Part shown: positions 1-8,239 of the stretch, one piece after another | How positions within the stretch are numbered: the stretch's first letter is position 1 | Layout: every line of letters starts with the position of its first letter | Assembly (NCBI GenBank): GCA_031430035.1 | Contig: JANPAS010000001.1 | Span: forward strand, 1-20,311 | Source of the DNA: JASGCK01 sp031430035 | Lineage (GTDB): Bacteria > Pseudomonadota > Gammaproteobacteria > Burkholderiales > Burkholderiaceae_C | Reading direction: 5' to 3' | Length of the DNA: 20,311 bases | Translations under genes and position numbers: made by a program | The notes under the pieces: generated by a model | Told to the model about the DNA's origin: nothing | The model's database searches: none | What the model saw: only the letters and a program-made list of their open reading frames with translations

Positions 1-459
1 GCCATACTTAAACAAAGCATCCAACAAGCGGTGAAGAATCATGGCATCCGTAATGTCTGCCACATGAAACTCATCAAAACAGATGAGTCGATAACGCTTG
101 CTAATGCGCAGTCCTAAAGCATCAAGCGGATTCACCGTGCCCTGCAAATCAGCCAGTTCACGGTGTACTTCGCGCATGAATTCATGGAAATGCAGGCGTG
201 TTTTGCGTTTGATAGGAACAGCCGAATAAAAGCAATCCATCAAAAAACTCTTGCCACGTCCTACACCACCATACAGGTAAACACCTTGCGGAATGTTGGG
301 GTGATTAAAGATTTTTTTGAATGCCGATGAACGCTCAGCCAAATACATCGTCCAATGCCTCGCACATGCGTCCAACGCCTCAACCCCCGCCAGCTGCGCA
401 GGATCAGAGGTGTAGCCGCGCTTCTTTAGCTCGGCTTGGTAGATGTCAAGGACAGACAC
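1..459 (-). CDS. zapE: ZapE/AFG1-family P-loop ATPase (3' part missing)
   Basis: The first 153 codons are visible; the gene runs off the left edge of the window. It encodes an AFG1/ZapE-type AAA-like ATPase, a family known in E. coli as a cell-division-associated ATPase and in mitochondria as Lace1/AFG1. The Walker A motif GGVGRGKS lies at residues 64-71, preceded by the family-typical GVYLYGG. The Walker B motif LICFDEF lies at 125-131, followed by HVADITDAM. The arginine-rich and C-terminal parts are outside the window. The only in-frame start before the upstream stop at 475-477 is the GTG at 457-459, giving VSVLDIYQ at the N-terminus; no convincing ribosome binding site precedes it. The gene starts 20 bp after the lpdA stop, and this position behind the odh operon is a common betaproteobacterial arrangement (recalled, not checked). 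The family call is firm; the cellular role here is inferred from homology. Confidence 0.88.
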   Translation of the reverse strand, partial: MSVLDIYQAELKKRGYTSDPAQLAGVEALDACARHWTMYLAERSSAFKKIFNHPNIPQGVYLYGGVGRGKSFLMDCFYSAVPIKRKTRLHFHEFMREVHRELADLQGTVNPLDALGLRISKRYRLICFDEFHVADITDAMILHRLLDALFKYG

Positions 460-479
460 GAAACAATGCGATAGCTAAA

Positions 480-1907
480 TTAAAAATTCAGCGTCCGCTT
501 GTCCACGGCTAGCGCCGCTTCTTTGGTTGATTCGGATAGCGACGGATGTGCATGACAAATCCGCGCAATATCCTCAGACGATGCACGGAATTCCATCGCC
601 ATCACGAGCTCTGCAATCAACTCGGATGCTTGCGGCCCAATGATGTGAGCGCCGAGCACTTCGTCAGTTGTTGCATCTGCCAAAATTTTGACAAAACCTG
701 TCGTATCGCCCAGCGCACGGGCTCTGCCGTTTGCCAAGAACGGGAATTGACCTGCTTTGTAGGCAACGCCATCAGCCTTCAATTGCGCTTCAGTTTTGCC
801 AACCCAGGCAATTTCAGGGCTGGTGTAAATCACCCACGGAATCGTATTGAAGTTGACGTGCCCGTGCTGACCTGCCATGCGCTCAGCCACGGCAACGCCC
901 TCTTCTTCAGCCTTGTGCGCCAGCATAGGGCCACGCACCACATCGCCCACCGCCCACACGTTTGGCAAATTGGTTTGGCAGCTGTCGTTCACAACGATGG
1001 CGCCGCGTTCATCAAGCTGCAAGCCAACGGCTGCGGCATTCAAACCATTGGTATTAGGGACGCGACCAATCGAGACGATTAGCTTGTCTACATCCAGCGT
1101 TTGCGCTTCGCCCTTGGCGTTGGCGTAGTTGACCGACACGCCTTTTTTGCCATTTTTAACTTCAGAGATCTTGACGCCAAACTCCAGCTTCAAGCCTTGC
1201 TTAGTAAATGCTTTAAGCGCTTCTTTGGCAATACCTTCGTCGGCAGCACCTAAGAACGACGGCATAGCTTCAAGAATAGTGACTTCTGCGCCTAAGCGAC
1301 GCCAGACCGAACCCATCTCTAGGCCAATCACGCCAGAGCCAATCACGCCAAGGCGTTTAGGCACGCTACCTACGCGCAGAGCACCGTCATTCGAAAGCAC
1401 ATTGACTTCGTCAAATTCAGCACCTGGTAACACGCGAGCGTTTGAGCCAGTCGCAATCACAACGTGCTTAGCGGCAATCGCTTCATCCGCTTTGCCTTTC
1501 ACAGACAATTGATACAAGCCATCTGCATTGCCAATAAAACTTGCCAAGCCATGGAAGAACGTGATCTTGTTCTTTTTAAGCAAGTACAAAATCCCGTCGT
1601 TGTTTTGCTTCACCACGCCGTCTTTGCGAGCCAGCATTTGAGCGACATCCATCTTCACGCCAGCAGCGCTAATGCCATGCTCGGCAAAATGATGATTCGC
1701 GTGATCGAAATGCTCCGAGCTTTGCAAAAGTGCTTTAGAAGGAATGCAGCCCACGTTGGTACAAGTACCGCCTAGCGCAGGTGCGCCAACCACGTTTTGC
1801 GCCGCGTCGATACAAGCGACGCTAAAGCCCAATTGCGCCGCACGAATAGCCGCCACATAGCCGCCAGGACCGCCGCCAATGACGATGACATCAAAAGATT
1901 TAGACAT
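480..1907 (-). CDS. lpdA: Dihydrolipoyl dehydrogenase (E3 of 2-oxoglutarate dehydrogenase)
   Basis: This 475-residue flavoprotein reoxidises the dihydrolipoyl group of the E2 subunit and passes electrons to NAD+. The FAD-binding GGGPGG is at residues 11-16. The redox-active disulfide motif GGTCTNVGCIPSK has its cysteines at 49 and 54. A second dinucleotide fold, GSGVIGLEMGSVWRRLG, binds NAD. A late GD motif (WAVGDV) contacts FAD. The C-terminal HAHPSLSE carries the catalytic His454-Glu459 pair. Length and motif order are normal for the family. An AAGGAC ribosome binding site precedes the ATG, and the start lies 11 bp after the odhB stop, so it is almost certainly cotranscribed with odhA and odhB. 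That linkage points to the 2-oxoglutarate complex rather than pyruvate dehydrogenase, although E3 can be shared between complexes. Confidence 0.96.
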   Translation of the reverse strand: MSKSFDVIVIGGGPGGYVAAIRAAQLGFSVACIDAAQNVVGAPALGGTCTNVGCIPSKALLQSSEHFDHANHHFAEHGISAAGVKMDVAQMLARKDGVVKQNNDGILYLLKKNKITFFHGLASFIGNADGLYQLSVKGKADEAIAAKHVVIATGSNARVLPGAEFDEVNVLSNDGALRVGSVPKRLGVIGSGVIGLEMGSVWRRLGAEVTILEAMPSFLGAADEGIAKEALKAFTKQGLKLEFGVKISEVKNGKKGVSVNYANAKGEAQTLDVDKLIVSIGRVPNTNGLNAAAVGLQLDERGAIVVNDSCQTNLPNVWAVGDVVRGPMLAHKAEEEGVAVAERMAGQHGHVNFNTIPWVIYTSPEIAWVGKTEAQLKADGVAYKAGQFPFLANGRARALGDTTGFVKILADATTDEVLGAHIIGPQASELIAELVMAMEFRASSEDIARICHAHPSLSESTKEAALAVDKRTLNF

Positions 1908-1918
1908 GTCTGTAGTCC

Positions 1919-3187
1919 TTAGATATCAAACAACAAACGAGCGGGATCTTCCAGCGCTTCTTTCATGGCGACCAAGCCCAACACGGCTTCGCGGCCGTCG
2001 ATGATGCGGTGGTCGTAGCTCATGGCGAAGTAGTTCATGGGGCGAACCACTACTTGGCCGTTTTCCACCATCGCACGGTCTTTGGTGGCGTGAACGCCCA
2101 AAATCGCGCTTTGTGGTGGGTTAATGATGGGGGTGGACATCATGGAGCCAAACGTGCCGCCGTTAGAGATGGAGAACGTGCCGCCTGTCATCTCTTCCAT
2201 GCTGAGCTTGCCGTCACGTGCTTTCACGCCGTACTCGGCAATCTTTTTCTCGATGTCGGCAAAACTCATTTGGTCGGCGTTACGCAGAATTGGCACAACC
2301 AATCCACGTGGGCTGCCGACTGCAATACCGATGTCAAAGTAGCCGTGGTACACGATGTCGTTGCCATCCACTGACGCATTGAGCACAGGGAATTTCTTGA
2401 GTGCGTGGACAGCGGCTTTGACGAAGAAGCTCATAAAGCCGAGCTTCACACCGTGCTCTTTCTCAAAACGCACTTGCATACGTTTACGCATTTCCATGAC
2501 AGGAGCCATGTTGATTTCGTTAAACGTGGTGAGGATGGCGTTGGTCGATTGCGATTGCAACAAACGCTCGGCCACACGTGCACGTAGACGTGACATCGGC
2601 ACGCGCTGTTCTGGGCGTTCACCGAGGTCTGGCGTCACTGTGGCAACTTGAGGTAACGATTTTGTTGGTACGCCTGTAGGAATGGATGCTGTGGAAGCCA
2701 CGGCTGGCTTGGGCTGCGAGGCTGCAGCCAACACATCACCCTTAGTCACGCGACCATCTTTGCCAGAACCTGCAACCGAGCCTGCAGCCATGCCGTTATC
2801 TGCCATGAGTTTTGCAGCTGCGGGCATGGCTACACCTGCCATGCTCTGTGAGCCAGACGCTGCGAAGCTTGCAACAGCAGCAGGCTGCGAAGCCACAGCA
2901 GATGTGGCTTGGACAGCGGCGGCTGGTGAAGAAGCGCCAGCCTTACCTTCAGTGTCAATTTTCGCAATGACTTGATCGCTGACGACGAGTGCGCCGTCCT
3001 GCACCACCAACTCAGACAGAATGCCTGATGCAGGTGCGGGGACTTCGAGCACAACTTTGTCGGTTTCGATTTCGATCAAAATTTCGTCAGCCGTGACGAC
3101 ATCGCCAACCTTCTTTTTCCAAGTCAGCATGGTGGCTTCTGCCACGGATTCCGATAACTGGGGGACTTTAATTTCTACGCTTGCCAT
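1919..3187 (-). CDS. odhB: Dihydrolipoyllysine-residue succinyltransferase (E2 of 2-oxoglutarate dehydrogenase)
   Basis: This 422-residue protein is the acyltransferase core of the 2-oxoglutarate dehydrogenase complex, moving the succinyl group from lipoate to CoA. One N-terminal lipoyl domain (about 1-77) carries the lipoylated lysine in ETDKVVLEV (Lys44). An Ala/Ser/Pro-rich flexible linker follows. The peripheral subunit-binding domain is at about 120-157, including AAAKLMADNG and GKDGRVTKGDVLAA. The catalytic domain fills the rest and ends with SYDHRIIDGR, which holds His393 and Asp397 of the active site. A single lipoyl domain and this length fit succinyltransferase rather than multi-lipoyl acetyltransferase. 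An AAGGAAC ribosome binding site sits upstream of the ATG. The gene is 29 bp downstream of odhA and 11 bp upstream of lpdA. The synonym sucB is also used. Confidence 0.96.
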   Translation of the reverse strand: MASVEIKVPQLSESVAEATMLTWKKKVGDVVTADEILIEIETDKVVLEVPAPASGILSELVVQDGALVVSDQVIAKIDTEGKAGASSPAAAVQATSAVASQPAAVASFAASGSQSMAGVAMPAAAKLMADNGMAAGSVAGSGKDGRVTKGDVLAAASQPKPAVASTASIPTGVPTKSLPQVATVTPDLGERPEQRVPMSRLRARVAERLLQSQSTNAILTTFNEINMAPVMEMRKRMQVRFEKEHGVKLGFMSFFVKAAVHALKKFPVLNASVDGNDIVYHGYFDIGIAVGSPRGLVVPILRNADQMSFADIEKKIAEYGVKARDGKLSMEEMTGGTFSISNGGTFGSMMSTPIINPPQSAILGVHATKDRAMVENGQVVVRPMNYFAMSYDHRIIDGREAVLGLVAMKEALEDPARLLFDI

Positions 3188-3216
3188 GATGTGTGTTCCT
3201 TAAATTTTTGAATAGA

Positions 3217-6093
3217 TTATTTGGTGAGGATGAAGCCTTTGAGGCGAGCAAATGCGCCTTCGACCAGCGTCTTTTGCTGCTCTTGGTGCAAGTGCGCATA
3301 GCCTGCGGCTGGCGATGCGCTGGCTGCGCGGCCTGAGTAGCCCAGCTTTTGACCATCCAGCATATTTTCAAAAATGTTGTGCTGCACAAAGAACCACGCA
3401 CCTTGGTTTTGCGGCTCGTCTTGGCACCACACCACCTCGGCAAGGTTCGGGTACTTTTTCATCTCCGCCGCAAACGCTTTGTGCGGGAATGGATAGAGCT
3501 GCTCAGCACGAATGATTGCAGTGTCGTCATTGCCGCGCTCTTCGCGTTTTTTGACTAAGTCGTAATAGACCTTGCCCGAACAAGCGACCAAGCGCTTCAC
3601 CTTCTTGGCATCAATGTCCTTTTGCTCAGGAATCACTGTTTGGAAGGTGCCTTTGGTGAACTCGGCCAGCGGCGACGCTGCATCTTTGTTACGTAGCAGC
3701 GACTTGGGTGTCATGATGATCAGCGGCTTGCGCAAATTGCGAATCATTTGGCGGCGCAGCACGTGGAAGATTTGACTTGCCGTTGTCGGCTGCACGATCT
3801 GCATATTGGTGTCTGCGGCCAATTGCATAAAGCGCTCCAAGCGAGCCGAGCTGTGCTCAGGGCCTTGACCTTCGTAGCCGTGCGGCAGCATGAGCGTAAT
3901 GCCGTTCACACGGCCCCACTTCACTTCGCCCGATGCAATGAACTGGTCAATCACCACTTGCGCACCATTGGCAAAGTCGCCAAATTGCGCTTCCCAAATC
4001 ACGAGTGTGTTGGGGTCGTTGGAGGCGTAACCGTATTCAAAACCGAGAACAGCTTCTTCGGATAAGAGCGAGTCAATCACCACAAACGGCGCTTGACCAT
4101 CGGCTGCGTTTTGCAGCGGAATGTACGTGCCCGAGTCCCACTTCTCGCGGCTTTGATCGTGAATGACTGAGTGACGGTGCGTAAACGTACCTCGTCCGCA
4201 GTCTTCGCCTGACAAACGCACGGGGTAGCCGCTAGCAACCAGGCTAGCAAACGCCATGTGCTCGCCCATGCCCCAGTCGATGTCGCGCTCGCCGCGTCCC
4301 ATGGCGGCGCGGTTGTCATAGACCGTCTTCACCAATTGATGCGGTGTCACGCCTGCTGGAATCGTTGTGATGCGCTCGGCAATCCGTTTCCACTCCGACA
4401 TTGGAATGGCCGTGTTGCAGGTGTCAGTCCACTTGTTGCCTAGGAACGGAGCCCAATCCACAGCGAATTTGCTCTTGAAATTGGTGATTGTGATGTCTTC
4501 CGTGTGCTTACCTGCGTCGAGTGCGGCGCGGTAAGCCTTTGCCATGTCGTCACCCAGCGTCTCGCCCAGACCTTGCGTGGCCAGCTTGTCCGCATAGAGC
4601 TTGCGCGTGCCAGGATGAGCGGCAATTTTTTTGTACATCAGCGGCTGCGTGAGTGCTGGCGTATCTTGTTCGTTATGACCGAGTTTGCGGAAGCAAATGA
4701 TGTCAACAACCACGTCTTTATGGAACTTTTGGCGGTATTCCAAAGCCCACTGCGTCGATAGGACCACGGCTTCTGGATCATCACCATTGACGTGAAGCAC
4801 AGGCGCTTCCACCATCTTGACCACGTCGGTGCAATACAGCGTCGAGCGCGTATCACGTGGGTCAGAGGTTGTGAATCCGATTTGGTTATTGATAACGATG
4901 TGCACCGTACCGCCCGTGTAATAGCCACGGGTTTGCGCCAGCGCCAAGGTCTCCATGACCACGCCCTGACCGGCAAAAGCGGCATCGCCATGGACGAGGA
5001 CAGCCAGCACTTGCTTGCCATCGGGGTCAGCACGCCGATCCATACGGGCGCGGACTGATCCTTCCACCACGGGGTTGACGATTTCTAAGTGCGAAGGATT
5101 GAATGCCAGCGTCAAGTGAACAGGGCCGCCATCGGTCGTCACATCGCTAGAGAAACCTTGGTGGTACTTCACGTCACCAGATGGCAAATCTTCAGGAGCC
5201 GTGTGGTCAAACTCGGCAAATAAATCTTTGGGGGATTTGCCCAGGGTGTTCACCAGCACGTTTAAACGACCACGGTGTGCCATACCAATCACGAGTTCTT
5301 GGATCCCTGCTTTGCCTGCGCTTTGCACCAACTCATCCATCGAGGTGATGAAGCTCTCGCCGCCTTCAAGCGAGAAACGCTTTTGACCGACATATTTGGT
5401 ATGCAAATAACGCTCTAGGCCTTCAGCAGCTGTCAGCGTTTGCAAAATGTTTTTCTTTTGTTCTGTATTGAACACAGGCTTGCCACGTGTGGACTCCAGT
5501 TTCTCTTGCCACCAGCGCTTTTCATCTTGATTGGTCGAGTACATAAACTCCATACCAATCGTGCCGCAGTAGGTTTCACGCAAGGCGTTGAGCAAATCAC
5601 GCAGGCTCATCGTGGCTTTGCCAAAATACGTATTGCTGGTGTCAAACACAGCTTCTTGGTCGGAGTCACTAAACCCATAAAACGCAGGGTCTAGATCGGG
5701 AATATGGTCGCGCTCGGTGCGCTTGAGTGGGTCTAAATCAGCCCAGCGTGCGCCTACATTGCGGTACGCCGCAATCAGCTGCTGTGCAGCCGTGCGTTTT
5801 TTGCCCATGCTTGCATCGCCACTGGCGATCACCGTGCGGGTCACGCCTTGTTTGGCTCGTTCGGCAAAAGCATTAATAACAGGCATGTGCGGCACATCTT
5901 TAGCCGCAGAGCCATCGCTAGCAGGAACATGCTGAAGTGCATCAAAGTAAGCGCGCCAAGTGTCGTCGACCGACCCAGGGTTTGCCAGATAGTTTTCATA
6001 CATCTCTTCAACGTATGGCGCATTGCCACCGAAAAGATAGGTGTTGCCGCTATACGCGGTATAGACGGACGAAGCGGCGGATGATTCCGACAT
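3217..6093 (-). CDS. odhA: 2-oxoglutarate dehydrogenase E1 component
   Basis: This 958-residue thiamine-diphosphate enzyme decarboxylates 2-oxoglutarate and transfers the succinyl group to the lipoyl arm of OdhB. The N-terminal E2-binding segment is clear (YLFGGNAPYVEEMYENYL, about 19-36). Active-site signatures of the family are present: GMAHRGRLNVL with His273, KYHQGFSSD with His311, NPSHLE with His335, and the ThDP/Mg site GDAAFAGQG (Asp370) followed by NNQIGFTT (Asn402/403). Length is typical (about 930-960). The ATG is preceded by GAGAGG. It is the first gene of the apparent odhA-odhB-lpdA-zapE operon, reading away from a divergent CoA-transferase gene. The synonym sucA is also used. No frameshift or missing key residue was seen. 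Confidence 0.97.
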   Translation of the reverse strand: MSESSAASSVYTAYSGNTYLFGGNAPYVEEMYENYLANPGSVDDTWRAYFDALQHVPASDGSAAKDVPHMPVINAFAERAKQGVTRTVIASGDASMGKKRTAAQQLIAAYRNVGARWADLDPLKRTERDHIPDLDPAFYGFSDSDQEAVFDTSNTYFGKATMSLRDLLNALRETYCGTIGMEFMYSTNQDEKRWWQEKLESTRGKPVFNTEQKKNILQTLTAAEGLERYLHTKYVGQKRFSLEGGESFITSMDELVQSAGKAGIQELVIGMAHRGRLNVLVNTLGKSPKDLFAEFDHTAPEDLPSGDVKYHQGFSSDVTTDGGPVHLTLAFNPSHLEIVNPVVEGSVRARMDRRADPDGKQVLAVLVHGDAAFAGQGVVMETLALAQTRGYYTGGTVHIVINNQIGFTTSDPRDTRSTLYCTDVVKMVEAPVLHVNGDDPEAVVLSTQWALEYRQKFHKDVVVDIICFRKLGHNEQDTPALTQPLMYKKIAAHPGTRKLYADKLATQGLGETLGDDMAKAYRAALDAGKHTEDITITNFKSKFAVDWAPFLGNKWTDTCNTAIPMSEWKRIAERITTIPAGVTPHQLVKTVYDNRAAMGRGERDIDWGMGEHMAFASLVASGYPVRLSGEDCGRGTFTHRHSVIHDQSREKWDSGTYIPLQNAADGQAPFVVIDSLLSEEAVLGFEYGYASNDPNTLVIWEAQFGDFANGAQVVIDQFIASGEVKWGRVNGITLMLPHGYEGQGPEHSSARLERFMQLAADTNMQIVQPTTASQIFHVLRRQMIRNLRKPLIIMTPKSLLRNKDAASPLAEFTKGTFQTVIPEQKDIDAKKVKRLVACSGKVYYDLVKKREERGNDDTAIIRAEQLYPFPHKAFAAEMKKYPNLAEVVWCQDEPQNQGAWFFVQHNIFENMLDGQKLGYSGRAASASPAAGYAHLHQEQQKTLVEGAFARLKGFILTK

Positions 6094-6111
6094 GATTGAC
6101 TGACCTCTCTC

Positions 6112-6123
6112 CCCCTTTAGGGG
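6112..6123 (-). promoter_or_regulatory. Small GC hairpin in the odhA leader
   Basis: The short inverted repeat CCCCTTTAGGGG lies 19-30 bp upstream of the odhA start codon, just before the GAGAGG ribosome binding site. It could fold as a 4-bp stem with a 4-nt loop in the leader transcript. The stem is short, so a regulatory role is only a guess. Confidence 0.2.
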
Positions 6124-6216
6124 ACATTAGCTGGTTGATAAACCTTCCGCGACACGGCTGAACCGATTAGCGGATTGACACTTGCGTAACACAGAAGGAA
6201 CGAAACTGACGACTGG

Positions 6217-6225
6217 ATTATGCCA
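6217..6225 (-). promoter_or_regulatory. Candidate extended -10 element for odhA
   Basis: On the minus strand this reads TGGCATAAT, which matches an extended -10 element (TGn plus a hexamer matching TATAAT at 5 of 6 positions). It lies about 125 bp upstream of the odhA start in the 200-bp divergent region. No good -35 hexamer is seen at 16-18 bp, which extended -10 promoters can tolerate. The call rests on this single motif. Confidence 0.3.
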
Positions 6226-6293
6226 GCAGTAAGCCTAGTCATAGCTTTCTATGGCATATTTAAAAAAATAATTCAACCTAGACGAGGAATCAC

Positions 6294-7589
6294 ATGTCAT
6301 TTCAAGCGCTATACCAAACAAAACGCATGTCAGCCGCCGATGCGGCACAGCTCATCCAAAATAACGACACCATTGTGGTGGGCACGGCTGCTGGCGAACC
6401 GCCCAGCTTGCTCGCTGCGCTCTCAGATCGCCGCCGCGAGCTCGAGGGTGTACGCGTCTCGCAAGTGTTAGCTCTCAAAAAATATGGCTATTTCGATGCA
6501 ACCACGTCCGCCAATGTCAGGCATTCCGCCTATTTTTTGGGTGGAGCCTCTCGCCCAGGTGCTCAGGAGGGCTGGACAGATTTTGTGCCTTGCAATTTCT
6601 CTGATGTGCCTAGCATGATTGAGCGCCGTCAAACACCCGCCAATGTGCTGTTTAGCATGGCGGCGCCCATGGATGACGAAGGTTATTTCACGTTGGGACT
6701 TGCGCCTTGCTACAGCATGGCTGCGGCAAAAGTGGCTCGTAGCATCGTTTTAGAAGTCAACCCGAACGTGCCAAACACTTTTGGAAATTGCAAAATTCAT
6801 GTGTCAAAAGTAAGTGGGTTGTGCGAATCCTCTGATGCGCTCACCGAGGTGGGTTTACCAAAAATTGGCTCTGTGCAAGAAGCGATTGGTAAATATGTGG
6901 CCGACCTTATCCCAGACGGCGCAACGCTACAAATCGGTTATGGCGGCATTCCAGATGCAGTCGTGCAGCAACTCGCACACAAACACGATCTTGGCATTCA
7001 TACCGAAATGATTGGTGATGGTATTTTGAGTCTTGTCGAAGCTGGCGCGGTGACGAACAAGCGTAAAAATTTCAACCAAGGCAAGATGATTGCAACATTT
7101 GCGCTAGGCTCAAAAAAACTATATCAATTCATGCATCAAAACCCGATGCTAGAGATGCATCCTGTAGACATGACAAACGATCCGTACTCTGCAGGGCAAA
7201 ACGACAACTTGCATGCCATCAACGCGACGCTACAAGTGGATTTACTCGGCCAATGCGGCTCGGAGAGTCTTGGCTATTCACCGTTTTCTGGCACAGGTGG
7301 GCAGGCTGATTTTGTTCGTGCTGCGAATCGCTCCAATGGCGGCAAAGCCTTTATCGTTGTGCCTTCCACTGCCAAGGGCGACACCATTTCACGCATCGTG
7401 CCGGTGCTCTCACCTGGCACTTTTGTGAGCACGACTAAAAACGATGTGAACTATGTTGTCACGGAGTTTGGTGTTGCACAGCTACGCGGCAAGAGCGCCA
7501 AACAACGCGCTGAAGCTTTGATTGCGATTGCACATCCCAACTTTAGAGCCGAGTTGCGGGCTGAGGCAGTACGGATGAAATTACTGTAA
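6294..7589 (+). CDS. Acetyl-CoA hydrolase / 4-hydroxybutyrate CoA-transferase family protein
   Basis: This 431-residue protein belongs to the acetyl-CoA hydrolase/transferase family (AbfT/Cat1-like), which moves CoA between short-chain acyl-CoAs and carboxylates or hydrolyses acyl-CoA. The candidate catalytic glutamate is Glu238 in GIHTEMIGDG, matching the position recalled for the Clostridium aminobutyricum 4-hydroxybutyrate CoA-transferase. The CoA-binding glycine-rich stretch SGTGGQADFVRA is at about 332-343. FVSTTKNDVNYVVTEFG and GVAQLRGKSAKQRAEALI near the C-terminus are family hallmarks. GAGGAA precedes the ATG. It stands alone, divergent from the odh operon and convergent with the P450 operon. 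Transferase versus hydrolase, and the substrate (acetate, succinate, 4-hydroxybutyrate, propionate), cannot be decided from sequence. A link to CoA or acetate balance around the TCA cycle is plausible. Confidence 0.88.
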   Translation: MSFQALYQTKRMSAADAAQLIQNNDTIVVGTAAGEPPSLLAALSDRRRELEGVRVSQVLALKKYGYFDATTSANVRHSAYFLGGASRPGAQEGWTDFVPCNFSDVPSMIERRQTPANVLFSMAAPMDDEGYFTLGLAPCYSMAAAKVARSIVLEVNPNVPNTFGNCKIHVSKVSGLCESSDALTEVGLPKIGSVQEAIGKYVADLIPDGATLQIGYGGIPDAVVQQLAHKHDLGIHTEMIGDGILSLVEAGAVTNKRKNFNQGKMIATFALGSKKLYQFMHQNPMLEMHPVDMTNDPYSAGQNDNLHAINATLQVDLLGQCGSESLGYSPFSGTGGQADFVRAANRSNGGKAFIVVPSTAKGDTISRIVPVLSPGTFVSTTKNDVNYVVTEFGVAQLRGKSAKQRAEALIAIAHPNFRAELRAEAVRMKLL

Positions 7590-7593
7590 TTGC

Positions 7594-7629
7594 ACCTGCC
7601 ACAAGCCATACTGGCTGTGGCTTGCAGGT
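7594..7629. terminator. Stem-loop between convergent genes (probable bidirectional terminator)
   Basis: An inverted repeat fills the gap between the CoA-transferase stop and the isochorismatase-family stop. It pairs ACCTG with CAGGT, CCACA with TGTGG and GCCA with TGGC around a 3-nt loop, with a 1-nt bulge and a 4-nt bulge. That gives about 14 paired bases in 36 nt. There is only a weak T-rich run after it on the plus strand (CTATTTC). Its position between two convergent stop codons supports a terminator, perhaps serving both directions. Confidence 0.5.
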
Positions 7630-8232
7630 CTATTTCAGGAGCGCAAGAACATCCCTGAACACGTCATGATCGCTGGTGCGCAACCACTCGAACGCGACCA
7701 TTTCGGTCGTCACGAGCTCTGCGCCTGCGCCAGCCAATCTGTCAAACGCCGCATCGCGATTGCGTTCGGTACGCGAGCTGCACGCGTCCGTCACTACCCA
7801 CACATCAAACTCTTGTTCTAACAAATCTAAACTGGTTTGCAGTAAGCAAACATGCGCTTCGCAGCCCGCAATCACGATAGTGCTGCGTTCAGTCGTTTGC
7901 GGCACCGCTTTTTGCAAGTGCTTAGGCAAGCTGCGGGCATTACCTCCTTGAGGTTTCGACTCGGGTCGCAAGCCTTCAACTAATCCATCTTCAACTGCAC
8001 TAAAAAACGTCTTGGTCAGCGTCCGGCCATACAGGTCACGCAGCCCGTCCACCGTGGCTCCAAGGCCAATGGGGTTGTGCTCTGTGCCAAACACGGGGGC
8101 TTGCAACAGTTTTGCAATTTTTGCTAGACGTACCGCATTCGCCAGTACCTGCTCAGCCTCAAAAATATGAGGCATGAGTTTGGTTTGATAGTCAATGAGG
8201 ACTAATTGTGTTTCTTCTATATCGATAAGCAT
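7630..8232 (-). CDS. Isochorismatase-family (cysteine) hydrolase
   Basis: This is a 200-residue cysteine hydrolase of the isochorismatase/nicotinamidase superfamily (YcaC-like subgroup). The catalytic triad is visible: Asp14 in LVLIDYQTK, Lys74 in LTKTFFS, and Cys129 in the GCEAHVC motif. Substrates in this superfamily are diverse (isochorismate, nicotinamide, N-carbamoyl compounds, ureas), and none can be assigned here. A longer reading from an ATG at 8268 would overlap the P450 gene by 29 bp. The ATG at 8230-8232 is preferred because MLIDIEETQLVLID matches the usual short N-terminus and GGTGG lies 11 nt upstream. That start is 7 bp after the P450 stop, suggesting translational coupling, so it may act on a P450-pathway compound or simply share the transcript. 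Confidence 0.85.
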   Translation of the reverse strand: MLIDIEETQLVLIDYQTKLMPHIFEAEQVLANAVRLAKIAKLLQAPVFGTEHNPIGLGATVDGLRDLYGRTLTKTFFSAVEDGLVEGLRPESKPQGGNARSLPKHLQKAVPQTTERSTIVIAGCEAHVCLLQTSLDLLEQEFDVWVVTDACSSRTERNRDAAFDRLAGAGAELVTTEMVAFEWLRTSDHDVFRDVLALLK

Positions 8233-8239
8233 GTAGCGA

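Noticed and set aside
546..1082. Open frame of 178 codons on the plus strand opposite lpdA
   Set aside because: It lies entirely antisense to a gene with complete E3 motifs, has no ribosome binding site and encodes no recognisable domain.
4638..5033. 131-codon minus-strand frame inside odhA
   Set aside because: It is an out-of-frame reading within the conserved E1 catalytic region, of low complexity and with no motif.
6175..6180. Perfect TTGACA hexamer as a -35 box for the CoA-transferase gene
   Set aside because: No -10-like hexamer lies 16-18 bp downstream (the bases there read near GAACGA), and it is over 110 bp from the start codon.
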